Position numbers and translations under genes: made by a program
The notes under the pieces: generated by a model
What the model was told of the DNA's origin: nothing
Seen by the model: only the letters and a program-made list of their open reading frames with translations
The model's database searches: none
Shown: piece after piece, positions 1 through 10,345 of the stretch
How the letters are laid out: each line of letters starts with the position of its first letter
Position numbering within the stretch: the stretch's first letter is position 1
Assembly: GCA_043228905.1 (NCBI GenBank)
Contig: JBHGNT010000015.1
Span: 6,696,001 to 6,760,000, forward strand
Source: Azolla caroliniana
Lineage: Eukaryota; Polypodiophyta
Direction of reading: 5' to 3'
Length of the DNA stretch: 64,000 bases

Positions 1-1
1 C

Positions 2-43
2 TGGAAGCGGATCGGACTAGTAAGACATCCCATGCCGGAGTGA
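2..43 (+). pseudogene. C-terminal tail of a Tork-type copia pol (RNase H end)
   Basis: The reading frame entering the window ends with the residues KRIGLVRHPMPE and a TGA. This matches the last residues of the pol protein of the full-length Tork-type element near the right edge (KRIRLVRHPMLE). It is followed by a polypurine stretch (gaagggggag, 42-51) and then the LTR, so it is the 3' end of an element that lies mostly outside the window. Only the tail is visible, so whether that element is intact cannot be judged. Confidence 0.8.
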
Positions 44-127
44 AGGGGGAGTTTGTTAGGAAACAGTTCCCTCCGGATGGAAGTGAGAAAAACAATACTG
101 ATGAGCAAACTTGATCGAGGCCGAAAC

Positions 128-395
128 CGGATGTGGAGTACCCGGCAACGGAAGACCCGGTGAGAACTGGATGTGGAGTACTCGGCAACGGAAGACCCGG
201 CGAGAACCGGATGTGGAGTACCCGGCAACGGAAGACCTGGTGAGAACCGGATGTGGAGTACTCAGCAACGGAAGACCCTGGTGAGAACCGGATGTGGAGT
301 ACCCGGCAACGGAAGACCCGATGAGAACCGGATGTGGAGTACCTGGCAATGGAAGACCCAGTGAGAACCGGATGACGAGTACCCGGCAAGAGACG
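128..395 (+). repeat. 40-bp minisatellite inside the LTR
   Basis: About six tandem copies of a 40-bp GC-rich unit containing GGAGTACCCGGCAACGGAAG, with a degenerate last copy. The same position in the other LTRs of this family carries units of different length and sequence, so this is an internal expansion zone of the LTR, not an independent satellite. Confidence 0.85.
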
Positions 396-507
396 GATGG
401 CGAAGACCCGGTGAGAAGTGTTCACCGGATGAAGGGACATATTTGTAAATATGTTTTCTGAGAGTCCGTCGGGGCTATATTTGTAAATAGCCGAAAAGTC
501 GTATTAG

Positions 508-516
508 TATAAATAT
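508..516 (+). promoter_or_regulatory. LTR TATA-like box
   Basis: The tataaatat motif sits in a block (ttagtataaatatgactta) conserved among the LTR copies at 508, 3838, 57371 and 62278. It is the probable core promoter of the element. This is inferred from motif and conservation; no transcript evidence is available. Confidence 0.5.
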
Positions 517-586
517 GACTTAGGGCAAACTTAGTTGTGATGTTGTTGTCATTCTTGTTGGCGCAAGATTAGAGTGCGTAACAATG

Positions 587-629
<43 letters not shown>

Positions 630-902
630 AGAAGAGGTCGTTGCCTCTGTTGTAACTGCCACCTGTGGTGAAGATAGCAAGCTCGAGGTCGTTGCCTCGG
701 TGCTCTACTATTGTACATTCTGATATAGTGATAGTTTGCAGTCTGTGGGCTGCTGTGGTTTTTCCCTAGTTTGGGTTTTCCACATTAACATCCTGTATAC
801 TCTTCTCTTCACTATTTCGTGCGTTCATTATCCGTTTTCTTTGTTTTATCCTAGGCTCGGTTGTGGCCGAGCGTTGTTCATCGGGAGCGTGTGTTCCTGT
901 CA

Positions 903-3588
903 AACATCGCCAGGAAACTCACTATAGATACAATCACCAACTCATCAATTCAGAAGAAGCTTGACCTGTCATCGCTCGGAGAAAGACATTTTGAGATTCC
1001 TCCTACGGAAACCTTGCAAAGATATTTCAGGGCATATTCAACATCCGCCAAGGCATACAAGACGAAGGAAATCTCCGATCCCTTCTTCCGCGAAATAGCC
1101 AAGTCCTTGTTGGAAGTTGGATGCGTGCATGTAAATGCCTATGGGATGCCAAAACAGAAGGCAGGCATCATCATTGATACATTCGAAAGGTGCACGGTCG
1201 ATTGGGGGGTTATTACGGGACCATCGTTACGGGAAGGCCTGTACGCGTATCAAGGCGGCAAAAAGCTAAGGCCAATAATACAACAGTATCTGACGATACT
1301 ATTCCCACCCCGGGGTCTGCCCGTACCACAACCCAACAAGCCCACGCCGCCACCTTGTTCCGCGAAACGGAGGTTAGCGGAATTGGCCAGCACAGAATGG
1401 GAGGATGAAACCCAATCGGCCTAGCCCAGCATGCGGACAACACATGAAGAACGACCGGAGCGCAGGGAAGAAGCCCCGCAGGAGCAGGAAGCCGAGCAAT
1501 GTCAAGAAAGCCCGCGGCCGAAACAACGGAGGCTGGACAGGAAGGATGGGCGCGGATTAGTTAAAGACACACTCGCGGCCACACAGACGAGCGTCGTAGC
1601 TACGGAGACCAACACCACTTTCGAAATAATCCGGGAACCACGGCCGATCATTACGGCCCAATCTCAGTGGGGGAAAGGCTTATTTACGGCAGAAAGTGAG
1701 GTCCTAAAGTATCCGGACATTCCAGACACAACCCACGAGTTCGGCACACTATTACAGTTCGGCACTACTTACGAACTCATGGAATTTTTGGCAACGCAAC
1801 AAATAAAAGTCTCACAACGAATGGTCGAGGAGCACGCGGAGCAACAAATGATTGAGCGCGCGCTAACACAAACGACGGAAAGCGATGATGAGGGGCCGCT
1901 AGCTAGACTAGGCAGACAACGGAATGTCGGGATACACCGAATGGGAATTGAACTACCCCCATTAAACACGGCCCTCATCGAGGTTCATAGGGAACTGGCA
2001 AAGGTCAGTCTTGGCGCCAGGGATATGGCGATTAAAAATAAAAATGTCTGGAAAACGGTTAAATAGTGCCAAGTCGAGCTATAGAAGGCCAATGAACGCA
2101 TCGTGGAGTTGGAATGTAACGCGATTACGGTGCAACAGGCATCTCGACCAACAAACAACGCCGCCGAGGCCCAGTCCCTGAGAGAAGAGGTTGAAGCACA
2201 GACCGCCATTGCCTCGAAAGCAAAGAGGGTTGTGCAACTGGCGGAATCAGAGATTGACTGCCTCCGCTTCGAACTTCGCCAATCCTTTGACAGAGAAAAG
2301 GACATCCGGGCCAACGGCTGAAAGGCAGTGAAGACCTTGTAAGAGAAACTCGTAGCGGAGGCAGCACAACATATGCGCACGAAAGAAGAAAACTCCAAAC
2401 TACGGGAGGAAGCACAAAAATTGAAAGTGGCGATCACGGGACTCCGGGCGTTATTGGAAAAGAAGAAAGCATGGTTTGATGAGCAACTTTTACGGGAACA
2501 AGAGAGGAGGCATCAGCTCGAAATCCACCTGAACAATGAAATGGGAAAGCTGGAGGAATTACATTCAAAGGAATCTCAACTATGGGCAGGTATGAGGAGC
2601 AATTATGAGGAAGCGGCGACGGTCAGTTAACAGGAAATCGAAAACCTCAAGAAAACCGTGGAAGAAGCACACAACCGCTACCAAGCAATAACTGACAACG
2701 TGCGCATACTTCTTCAAACAAATCGGGAGAGGTTTATGGCGCAATTACAAGCGGCGCTAGACAAAGGCTGGATGGCGTGGGCTACACAAGCGGCGGAGTT
2801 GCATGCTAGTGGAAGAAGCACACAACCGCTGCCAAGCAATAACTGACAACGTGCACATACTTCTTCAAACAAATCGGGAGAGGTTTATGGCGCAATTACA
2901 AGCGGCGCTAGACAAAGGCTGGATGGCGTGGGCTACACAAGCGGCGGAGTTGCATACTCACCGGGCGGACTGGGAGAACCGCAAAAAAGACGGCCGAGGT
3001 TTCTACAAACTCAATGAGGAAAGCATTGTGGCACTATGTGAGGACCTAGCACAGGATTATTGCATGCTAGCGGACCAACACTTCGAGGAACTCGCGCAAC
3101 TACTAGAAGATTTTGGCAAAAGTCAGGAGGACATGTTTCACCAAATCATGCAAGTTGGAAGTATTCGACCAAATGAGGAATCCATCGCCAAACAAGGGGA
3201 ACCTCAGCCCACGTCACCGGAAATAACCACTACGGTAGGCATCACGAAACAACAAGCGGAGCCCGCCACGATAGCGAAAAGTGAGACCGCCGAACAGGAC
3301 GAAGCTCAGCCCCACTCACCGGAGCGTACGACTACGACCGACAACACGGAGGAAGTTACGGACAGGACAGAGCCTCAACTTCCCGAGAGCCCATGGGCGG
3401 ACGAGCCAGCCACCGTAGAACGGGAGGAGCTAACAGAGCCCGGACCGCTCACACAGGGAGACCTTAACACCATGGAAAGCCCCACCGAGCACGTACCGCA
3501 CAACAACGCGCAGACAGACACTACGCCGTCCCCAGACAAGGATATTGGGGTGGAACCAAACATCCGGGCCATTTTGGAGGAAGATTAA
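903..3588 (+). pseudogene. Degenerate long ORF: globular N-part plus long coiled coil, family not recognised
   Basis: One frame runs from the LTR edge to about 2808, broken by stops near 1422, 2064, 2319 and 2628. It then shifts, through a 151-bp tandem duplication, into a frame that stays open to the TAA ending at 3588. The conceptual protein is about 880 residues. An N-terminal part, with a conserved-looking stretch such as DPFFREIAKSLLEVG, is followed by a proline-rich linker. After that come long charged coiled-coil segments (E/K/Q/L heptads, about 2100-2650), and a Glu/Thr/Pro-rich acidic tail (about 3160-3588). I do not recognise the family. It has no reverse transcriptase, integrase or zinc knuckle. 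It may be a captured host gene, a structural ORF of a non-autonomous element, or a Ty3-associated extra ORF. Its 5' end is cut by the LTR. Confidence 0.55.
2658..2959 (+). repeat. 151-bp direct tandem duplication inside the coiled-coil ORF
   Basis: The segment beginning gtggaagaagcacacaaccgc occurs at 2658 and again at 2809, nearly identical over 151 bp. Since 151 is not a multiple of three, the second copy shifts the reading frame. The near identity suggests the duplication is young compared with the stops upstream. Confidence 0.9.
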
Positions 3589-3649
3589 AGGAGTGGGTTC
3601 GACATGCCATGGCACTGTCCCACAGGCGTGCCACTGTGTACCTAATCGG

Positions 3650-4220
3650 TAACAATTAGGAAGTCAGTCCCTCCGGATGGGATCCGATTATGAATGAAGA
3701 GGACCCGGTGAGAACCGGAAGAGATCAGGAAACCGGATCGGATGGACCCGATGAGAGCCGGAAGAGAAGACATATTTGTAAATATGTTTTGAATAAGCCT
3801 TTTGAGGCTATATTGGTACATAGCCCTAAGTTCATATAAGTATAAATATGACTTAGGGAAATCACTTTGAAATATGTTGTTGTCAAATTGTTGTTTGTGC
3901 ATAACTATTGTATATAGAGAGAGAGACAAAGATAGAGCGATACTTTGTTGTAACCGCCGGCTAGCGAAGATACAGAGCTCGAGGTCGTTGCCTCCGAGTC
4001 TCTGTTTATACATTTCTTATATAGTGATAGTTTGGAGTCTGTGGGCTCCCGTGGTTTTTTCCCCTATTAGGGTTTTCCACGTAAACATCTTGTGTATCCT
4101 CTATCGTTGTTTGTGTGTGTACGTGCGTTCACTCCCTACTTCCCATTCTTGTGTTTGATTCTCATCGAAGTGATTCAAGACTTGGTTGTGGCCGAGCAAT
4201 ATTCCATGCAATTCTCTTCA
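3650..4220 (+). repeat. Diverged Tork-type copia LTR, probably solo or truncated
   Basis: It shares with the other Tork-type LTRs the start-proximal block (gtcagtccctccggatgg), the tataaatatgacttaggg promoter block, the GGTTTT..CACGTAAACATC block and the end-proximal ggttgtggccgagc. It lacks the long minisatellite and has a degraded start (acaattagg instead of tgttagg). No internal domain adjoins it and no matching target duplication was found, so it is a remnant. Confidence 0.7.
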
Positions 4221-4350
4221 AGAAGATATGCATACTTTAGCAGCAAATATGACGTGGGACCTGGTTGGTGCCCCCAAGGGTGTAAATCCAATCGGGTGGA
4301 GATGGGTATACAAGGTCAAGTACAACACGAATGGCTGAGTCAACCGATAC
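4221..4350 (+). pseudogene. Copia reverse transcriptase fragment, N-terminal part (split by insertion)
   Basis: The plus frame reads TWDLVGAPKGVNP, then [11 protein letters not shown] and a stop, then VNRY. This is the conserved start of copia reverse transcriptase (family pattern [38 protein letters not shown]). The frame stops at the insertion of the element at 4351 and resumes at 6824 with YKAKLVAEK, so the two halves were once contiguous. The rest of the gene is missing. Confidence 0.8.
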
Positions 4351-4872
4351 TGTCACAGACACACCAACGCTAGACCACGACAAAATATAGATGACAAGGC
4401 TACGACCGATAAGGTTACGAACGTAGAACTCGACAGATGAGGCTAGAAACTCAGGAAGTTGGGAGCGATGAGATGAGGAACTTAAGACACTAGGAACCAA
4501 TACAAGAGCATAAAGACAAAGATGTAAATCAACGAGTGAAGATGTAAATCAATGAGTAAAGATGTGTCAATGACTGGTGTTGAATCCCTTGAAAGGGACC
4601 AAGGAGGTTACAAGTATTTATACTGTGAGTCGAAGTACATGCATTAGAATATTTTGGAGAATATTCGGGAGAATAATCTAGAACCCTCTAGAACCTTCTA
4701 ATTCTAGAACTTTCTTAAAACTCCTAGAACTTGAAATAGATAATCTACTAATAATCTACTAAGATAACATGACCATATATTTGGATGTGTTGGTTAGAAC
4801 AAAACACTTGAGTATATATGTCAAGAGGTCAAGAGTTCAAATATTTTCATGACTGTTATCATGTTTGTGACA
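4351..4872 (-). repeat. LTR (left, 3') of the LARD-like element
   Basis: Begins tgtcacagac and ends tttgtgaca, homologous along its length to 6309-6818. Shared blocks include gacaaggctacgaccgataagg, gaatcccttgaaagggacc and the run of ctagaa motifs. It is flanked on the left by GATAC. On the minus strand a TATA-like gtataaatac lies mid-repeat. Confidence 0.85.
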
Positions 4873-4957
4873 TTATCCTCCCTTTTACGACCGCCTTTTC
4901 GAAAGCGTGGTGTACGGGCAAGCTAAAAGAGAAAACCAAAGTGCGTTGAGGAGTGAG

Positions 4958-5625
4958 TGACCATGAGTAGTCCTCACCAGAAATAGGAGCACGGGTGAAC
5001 GCGAGTGACCATGTGTGGTCCTCACCGGAGACTGGAACACCAACGTGAGTGTGAGCGACAATGTACGGTCCTCACCGGGAACTAGAACACCAACGGGCAT
5101 GAGCAACCATGTACGGTCCTCATTGGAGACAGGAACACCAATGTGAGTGACCATGTGTGGTCCTCACTGGAGATAGGAACATCAACGGATGTGAGCGACC
5201 ATGTGCGGTCCTCACCGGGAATTGGAACACCAATGGATGTTAGTGACCATGTGCGGTCCTCACCGGGAGCTGGAACACCAACAGGTGTGAGTGACCATGT
5301 ACAGTCCTCAATAGAGACACGAACACCAAGGGTGTGAGAGACCATATACGGTCTTCACCGGAGAGAGGAACATCAATGGAAATGAGCGACCATGTGTGGT
5401 CTTCAATGGAGACACGAACAACAACGGACGTGAGCGACCATGTGCGGTCCTCACCGAGAACTAGAACACCAACGAGCGTGAGAGACCATGTACGGTCCTC
5501 ACCGGAGACGCGAACACCAAAGGGCATGAGTGATCTTGTGCGGTCCTCACCGGAGACACGAACACCAATGGATGTGAACGACCCTACACGGTCCTCACTG
5601 GGAACTGGAACACTTGACGACAATG
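4958..5625 (+). repeat. 48-bp minisatellite, about 14 copies, open in frame as a 16-residue repeat
   Basis: Repeated unit with core gtgaccatgtgcggtcctcaccgg followed by aacaccaa, period about 48 bp. As 48 is divisible by three, the plus strand reads a 16-residue repeat of the type VSDHVRSSPGTGTPTD over long stretches, and the minus strand is open too. Copies differ by scattered substitutions. Whether it was ever translated is unknown. Confidence 0.85.
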
Positions 5626-5639
5626 ACAACTAGGCAAAG

Positions 5640-6230
5640 TATTGTTGATGATGACGACAAGAGGGTTGAAGATGATGATGTCGAAGATGAAGCAATAAAG
5701 GCAATGACGTTGACGAAGCGACTTTGGAAGCAACGACTTTGACTATGGCAATGATGGAAGTGGAGAAAGAGATGAAGAGGATAAGAAACATAGAGATTGA
5801 GATGTTGAGATTTTGAAGAAACACAAAGACACATATACAGAGGATGATAGATAACACAAAGACAGGGATGACGGTGATAGGAAACGCAAAGAAAGTGATG
5901 AAGATAATAAGAAACACATAGATAGAGATGAAAATGGTAGGAAACACAAGGAGAAGGATGACAATGACAAAAAAATGCAAAGATAGGGATGTGGAAGATA
6001 ATAAGAAGTGTAGAGATACAGATGATGATGAGAAGAAACTACGAGATAGGGATGTGGAAGATGATAAGAAGTGTAGAGATAGAGATGATGATGAGAAGAA
6101 ACTAGGAGATAGATATGATAAGAAACTAGGAGAGAAAAGACAAAGATGATGATGAAAAGAAATTAAGAGATAGAGATGGGGAGGAAGATAGAAAATGAAG
6201 GGATGTTGATGATGGTAACTCTAGAACCAA
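5640..6230 (+). pseudogene. Lys/Arg/Asp-rich repetitive coding-like tract, possibly captured from a host gene
   Basis: The plus strand is purine-rich and in one frame reads repeats of the type RDRDVEDDKKCRDRDDDEKK, with a few stops upstream (for example HRD followed by TGA). Such D/K/R/E repeats occur in nuclear RNA-processing proteins, but composition alone does not identify a donor gene. The tract lies antisense to the inferred transcription of the surrounding element. Simple-sequence expansion of a GAT/AAG tract is the alternative. Confidence 0.4.
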
Positions 6231-6308
6231 TGACGGTGACGATGGTAACTCTAGAAGCAAGGGCGATGACAAAGACGGGTAATGCTTCTAGTTGGAAGGG
6301 ATTGAAAC

Positions 6309-6818
6309 ATTCACGGACACACTAGCGCTAGACTATGACAAAGCACAGATGACAAGACTACGACCGATAAGGTTACGAACGTGGAACTCCCGATGTGATG
6401 AGGCCAGAAACTCGGGAAGTTGGGAGCGATGAGATGCGAAACTTAAGACGCTAGGAACCAATACAAGAGCATGAAGACAAAGATGTAAATCAAGGAGAGA
6501 AGATGTGGTTAAACAAGAATACTAGTTTGATGTGTCAATGGCTGGCGTTGAATCCCTTGAAAGGGACCAAGGAGGTTACAAGTATTTATACTGTGAGTCG
6601 AAGTACATGCATTAGAATATTTTGGAGAATATTCTAGAACCCTCTAGAACTTTCTAAAAATTCCTAGAACTTGAAATAGATAATCTACTAATAATCTACT
6701 AAGATATATATAACATGACCACATATTTGGATGTGTTGGTTAGAACATAACACTTGAGTATATATGTCAAGAGCTCAAGAGTTCAAATCTTGACATGATT
6801 GTTGTCATGTCTATGACA
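6309..6818 (-). repeat. LTR (right, 5') of the LARD-like element
   Basis: Homologous to 4351-4872. Its left end is mutated (attcacgg where the partner has tgtcacag). Its right end is tatgaca, followed by the target duplication GATAC. Indels relative to its partner show the insertion is not recent. Confidence 0.85.
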
Positions 6819-6823
6819 GATAC

Positions 6824-6862
6824 AAGGCCAAATTGGTGGCTGAAAAAGTTAGGTGTAGACAC
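6824..6862 (+). pseudogene. Copia reverse transcriptase fragment, continuation of 4221-4350
   Basis: Starting in the target duplication, the frame reads RYKAKLVAEKVR, continuing the RT motif broken at 4350. It ends after a few codons at the junction with minus-strand copia sequence near 6865. Confidence 0.75.
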
Positions 6863-6869
6863 AACTAGT

Positions 6870-8100
6870 TCAGCCGGACAACAACTCCCCCTCAAGCTCA
6901 ACTTGAGGTTCTCCTTGAGTCAATGTCTGACTCTTCCTAGCGTCTCCACGCCTTGCTTGCGCTCCTCCTTTGGTTCTTCGCTTTTAGAACCCTCCGGTTC
7001 CATGTATCTCGACCATTCCGGTCGGCTTGTTTGCTCGTAAGGCCCTTGTCAACTCCCTTGTTGTCGCGGTACTGACGCCCCTTGACCTGTCGGTTCCTCT
7101 GTCTCGGTGTCAGGTTCAACTGCCTTCTCATCCACTTGGCCTTCATGTGATTCGGTTTGTCCAAATCAAACTCCTCAAGTGAATTGGCTATCTCCGATTC
7201 ATTCTGGCTCTTGTCCAAATCGGCTGTCTCCGATTCGTCCTCCTTCATGCCCTTAATCACATCTTCCCCGGTCTTGGTCCTGGTCTTTCCTTGGTCAGCT
7301 CTGTCCTTCTTGACTATTCCGCTTCTCCTGGCTCTTCCTCCCCTTGGTCTGATTGGCTCTGTCTTGCGGCCGCTCCCCCTACATGTGGCTAGCCTTTGCT
7401 TAGCCGATCTTCTTCCGCTTGCCCATGCGTCCTCGACTTCTCTAGCTGATCCGGATGTTCCGACTTATTCAGTTGTGTCGTAATCAAATTCTTCATCCGA
7501 TTCGGCTTTTTGGACATCATTTGTCTCCTCTTCTGCTTCTCTCCCCCTCAAGTTTGGCATGTCGAGATGTTGTACACCAACCATAGTCGAAAAATGTCAC
7601 AACTTGTCTAGGCTAGGAGGTTTGGTGAAGTTATCGGCAACCCGTTGGTCAGTCGGAACATAAACAAGTTCGACTTCACCAAAAAGGACTACTAACTCGC
7701 AGACAAAATGATAGTGCACCTCAATGTGCTTGGTCTGGGTGTGGAAGATGGGCTTCTTCGCAAGTTGTATGCTGCTAAGGTTGTCCTAATACATCGTTGT
7801 TGGATCAGACACCTCCACTTGTAGATCCTACAATAGCCTTTTCAGCCATATGGCTTCACACATTATGATAGCCGCGCCTTGATACTCAGCCTTGGTGCTT
7901 GATAGTGAAATTGTCGGATGCTTCTTGCTGCTCCAGGCAATTGTGATGCTACCAAGTGAAAACGTGAAGCCTGATGTAGACTTGCGATCGTCGACATTTG
8001 TGGCCCAATCGGCATCTGTGTAACCGACCAACTGTTCGCTAGTACCGGTCTGATACAACAATCCCGTGTCCTTAGTGCCGTTGACATCATTGCGTGCATT
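6870..8100 (-). pseudogene. Copia pol 3' region: RNase H plus charged downstream tract
   Basis: The minus strand from about 8099 reads a copia RNase H domain with DADWATNVDDRKSTSG and STKAEYQGAA, and ends near 7565 with the family's C-terminal VGVQHLDMPNL-like motif. Downstream (7560-6870) lies some 650 bp of unusual, charged but broken coding-like sequence before the ctcaagctcaacttgagg motif that precedes the LTR in this family. The related copy at 42565-43250 has the same arrangement. At the upstream side the RT core is deleted, so RNase H is joined to the start of RT near 8200. Confidence 0.75.
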
Positions 8101-9430
8101 GAAGGTGCCCCACGGTTTGATGTGCCATGAATTGACTAATCAAGCTAATAATGTAACCGAGGTCCGGCCGAGTGATGGTCAAGTATATAAGACTTCCAAT
8201 GACTTGTCGGAACCTTTCTGGGTCGCATGCAAGACCCAGACGATCGTCATCTTCACGACCGGTGCAAACGTGTCATTGTAGTGGATGCCATGTTGCCGTG
8301 TTGCTCCTTGTAGAGTCGGATCCGTTTCGGTATGACTCATCTTGGTCAGTGTTGTATTCTGTCATATTCTTCTCTTTCTCTTTTCGTGTGAACCGCCTCC
8401 TCGGTTCCTTTTGCAGGGACATCACGACTGAGTGTCCACTACTCACCAGCTCCTCATCGGACTGGTCATGCCATCTTAGTCTCTCATTCGGTCCACTAGC
8501 CGGAAGGAGATGAGACTCTCTTCTAGAGTTCTGATTTCTTCTTTGTCTGGAGGCATTTCGGCCTCACTAACCTTATCCTCAGACCTTGGAATGGAGTTGT
8601 CGGGGTTCGGAAATGAAGGTAAGTACCATGAAGCAGACTCGTTGAACACGACATCGTGGCTTTCTCGGGCTTGTTTGGTTTGGGGGTTATAACATTTATA
8701 ACCCTTCTGTTTGTCCATGTAGCTGACCAAGATACACTTCTCGGCCTTTGGTCTAGCTTCCTCCATTTGACCTTTGGGACATGCAATAGGCAATGTTGCC
8801 GAACACCCTCAAGTGTCCTAGATTTGGTTTCTTCCCGGAGTACAGCTCATGTGGTGACACTCCTCCATTTGCAGATATTCGATTCTGCTGGTAGATGACT
8901 GTCCGGACCGCTTCAATCGAGTAAAACTTCGATAGATGCTTCTCCTCAAGCATTGCCCGTACCGCCTCCTCTATAGATTGATTCTTCTGCTTTGGCACAT
9001 TGTTCTGCTCCGGTGTGTATCTGCAAGAGAATTCTCATTGAATTCCTTCCTTCTGTAGATTACATGAGAACTGGTCGGAAAAATACTCCTTTCTACCATC
9101 GGACCTTAGGCACTTGATCTTTTTGCCGGTTTCTTGTTCCGCAAGGATCTTCTCCTTTAGGAAACATGCGAAGACTTCTCTCTTCTTCGCGATCAAGAAC
9201 GCCCAAGTGTGCCGAGTGTAGTCATCGATGAAGGTTACAAAGTAACGGCTTCCTCCGATGCTCATGTTCTATGCCGGTCCCCATACATCTGAATGGATTA
9301 AATCGATCCGGTTCCAGCTCCGATTTCGCTTGTTCTTGTTTGGGAATGGAAGTTGGTGCTGCTTCCCTAGTTGGCAGGCTTCATAGACTTGGCCATTTCG
9401 ACCACTGAATTTTGGCAACCGGAAAACAAT
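8101..9430 (-). pseudogene. Copia pol fragment: integrase and RT start, 5'-truncated
   Basis: Reading leftwards from 9430 the minus strand gives the integrase zinc-binding tail (GRNGQVYEACQLGKQH), then the catalytic core with FIDDYTRHTWAF and LRSDGRKEYFSDQF. It continues with the C-terminal integrase region (PHELYSGKKPNLGHLRVFGN, KCILVSYMDKQKGYKCYNP) and the linker to RT. Stops and frameshifts are scattered. Near 8200-8230 the RT start (DTFAPVVKMT) is fused to late RT sequence, an internal deletion. Gag and protease are absent, as the fragment ends at 9430 in AT-rich DNA. Confidence 0.8.
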
Positions 9431-10345
9431 ATTCTTCGTCTAAAACCGGGACATTTGAAATAGGTAATATGTCGCATTTTTTTATTGATAAATACGTGAG
9501 ATGTCAAGAATTACCATTTCTAAACAAACTTTCAAGAATCTATCACGCATGCACACACGATTGTTAAAAACATCACTCAAAAAGGCAGTTAATATTTTTA
9601 AGATTAAAAATTTAACTGATATTTTCTCAACTCATACACAAATTTATTCTAATCTTAGATAAGATAATGGGAATGCATCCAACTATAATTGTAATATGCT
9701 TCATTGTACATAATGTTAAATTCGAATCCAATTTAACAAATTTAGAAATGCAATTTTGTTACTATATTTGTCTCTAAATCTTATAAAGATTGTTATGTCA
9801 ATTTTGTAAATAGGATTTTTGGATTAATTAAAAAAACTTTCACAAACGAATATCTCACGATATATCATGCATGCCCAAAAACCACTACGAACATTATATG
9901 TCAATCATACATGAACAACGTGAATGTATTATCATGTGAGCAACGACATTGACTTAATATTATTGTGTTTACTCAAAAGTAAATTACCAAGATTAAAGAC
10001 AATATAAATCATAGAATAAAGACTAAATCCAATTATATTAATTGAGAAACAATTATAACCAACATGTGTCATACAATCGATAAGTTAAAATCATCTATTC
10101 AATGAAAATTATACTTAACCACATACTTTAGAAGTCAACCTTTGTAAACATATCATAGACACATAAAGTTCGAGACACCAATCAGATAGATTAAGGAAAT
10201 TATACTCAAACAAAAAGTTCTTATATTTCAAAACAAAATTTCAGTTACAAATACAAAGTATTATACAATTCACTCCATTAGGAGGTCTGGAACAGGATGC
10301 TCTCCAAAGATAAGATGATAGTTGTGTTGTATCCACCTGTTCCGT
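9431..10345. other. AT-rich non-coding DNA, no gene seen
   Basis: Strongly AT-rich, without an open frame of note, transposon domain or tandem repeat. It lies downstream (in the minus sense) of the methyltransferase-like gene and may be its 3' flank. I see no specific signal. Confidence 0.6.

Larger units (their letters stand above)
54..902 (+). repeat. LTR of a Tork-type copia element (3' LTR)
   Basis: The repeat starts TGTTAGG directly after a polypurine tract and ends TGTCA, as LTRs of this family do. It is homologous to the two LTRs of the full-length element at 56955-57749 and 61839-62654. In order it holds a GC-rich minisatellite, a TATA-like box (tataaatat, about 508-516), an AG microsatellite (about 591-626), and a GCTCGG/CCGAGC hairpin at 855-872. 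The upstream partner is outside the window, so no target-site duplication can be tested. Confidence 0.85.
4351..6818 (-). mobile_element. Non-autonomous LTR retrotransposon (LARD-like) with GATAC target duplication
   Basis: Two direct repeats of about 510-520 bp (4351-4872 and 6309-6818) flank a 1.4-kb interior without gag or pol. The outer ends are TG and CA. The 5-bp sequence GATAC stands directly before 4351 and directly after 6818, and removing the element restores the copia RT frame (VNRYKAKLVAEK). A purine run (aaaagggaggataa on the minus strand) abuts the left LTR, which places the element on the minus strand. The interior holds a 48-bp minisatellite and a charged coding-like tract. 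Any mobility would depend on enzymes from another element. Confidence 0.85.

Noticed and set aside
56-349. 97-codon minus-strand open frame with repeated GYSTSGS-type peptides
   Set aside because: Antisense reading of the LTR minisatellite. The GC-rich 40-bp unit happens to lack stops.
591-626. AG microsatellites (also near 11640, 18340, 28510, 57460)
   Set aside because: Shared, position-conserved parts of the LTR leaders. Not independent features of interest.
903-3650. Treating 54-902 and 3650-4220 as the two LTRs of one element that carries the coiled-coil ORF
   Set aside because: The two LTRs are too different (minisatellite, length, ends) to be a pair. Coding sequence ending in LVRHPMPE and a purine tract precede 54, so that LTR is a 3' LTR.
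5928-6149. Open frame with D/K/R repeats as a functional host gene
   Set aside because: Flanked by stops in the same frame, inside a non-autonomous LTR element and antisense to it. Kept only as a possible captured fragment.
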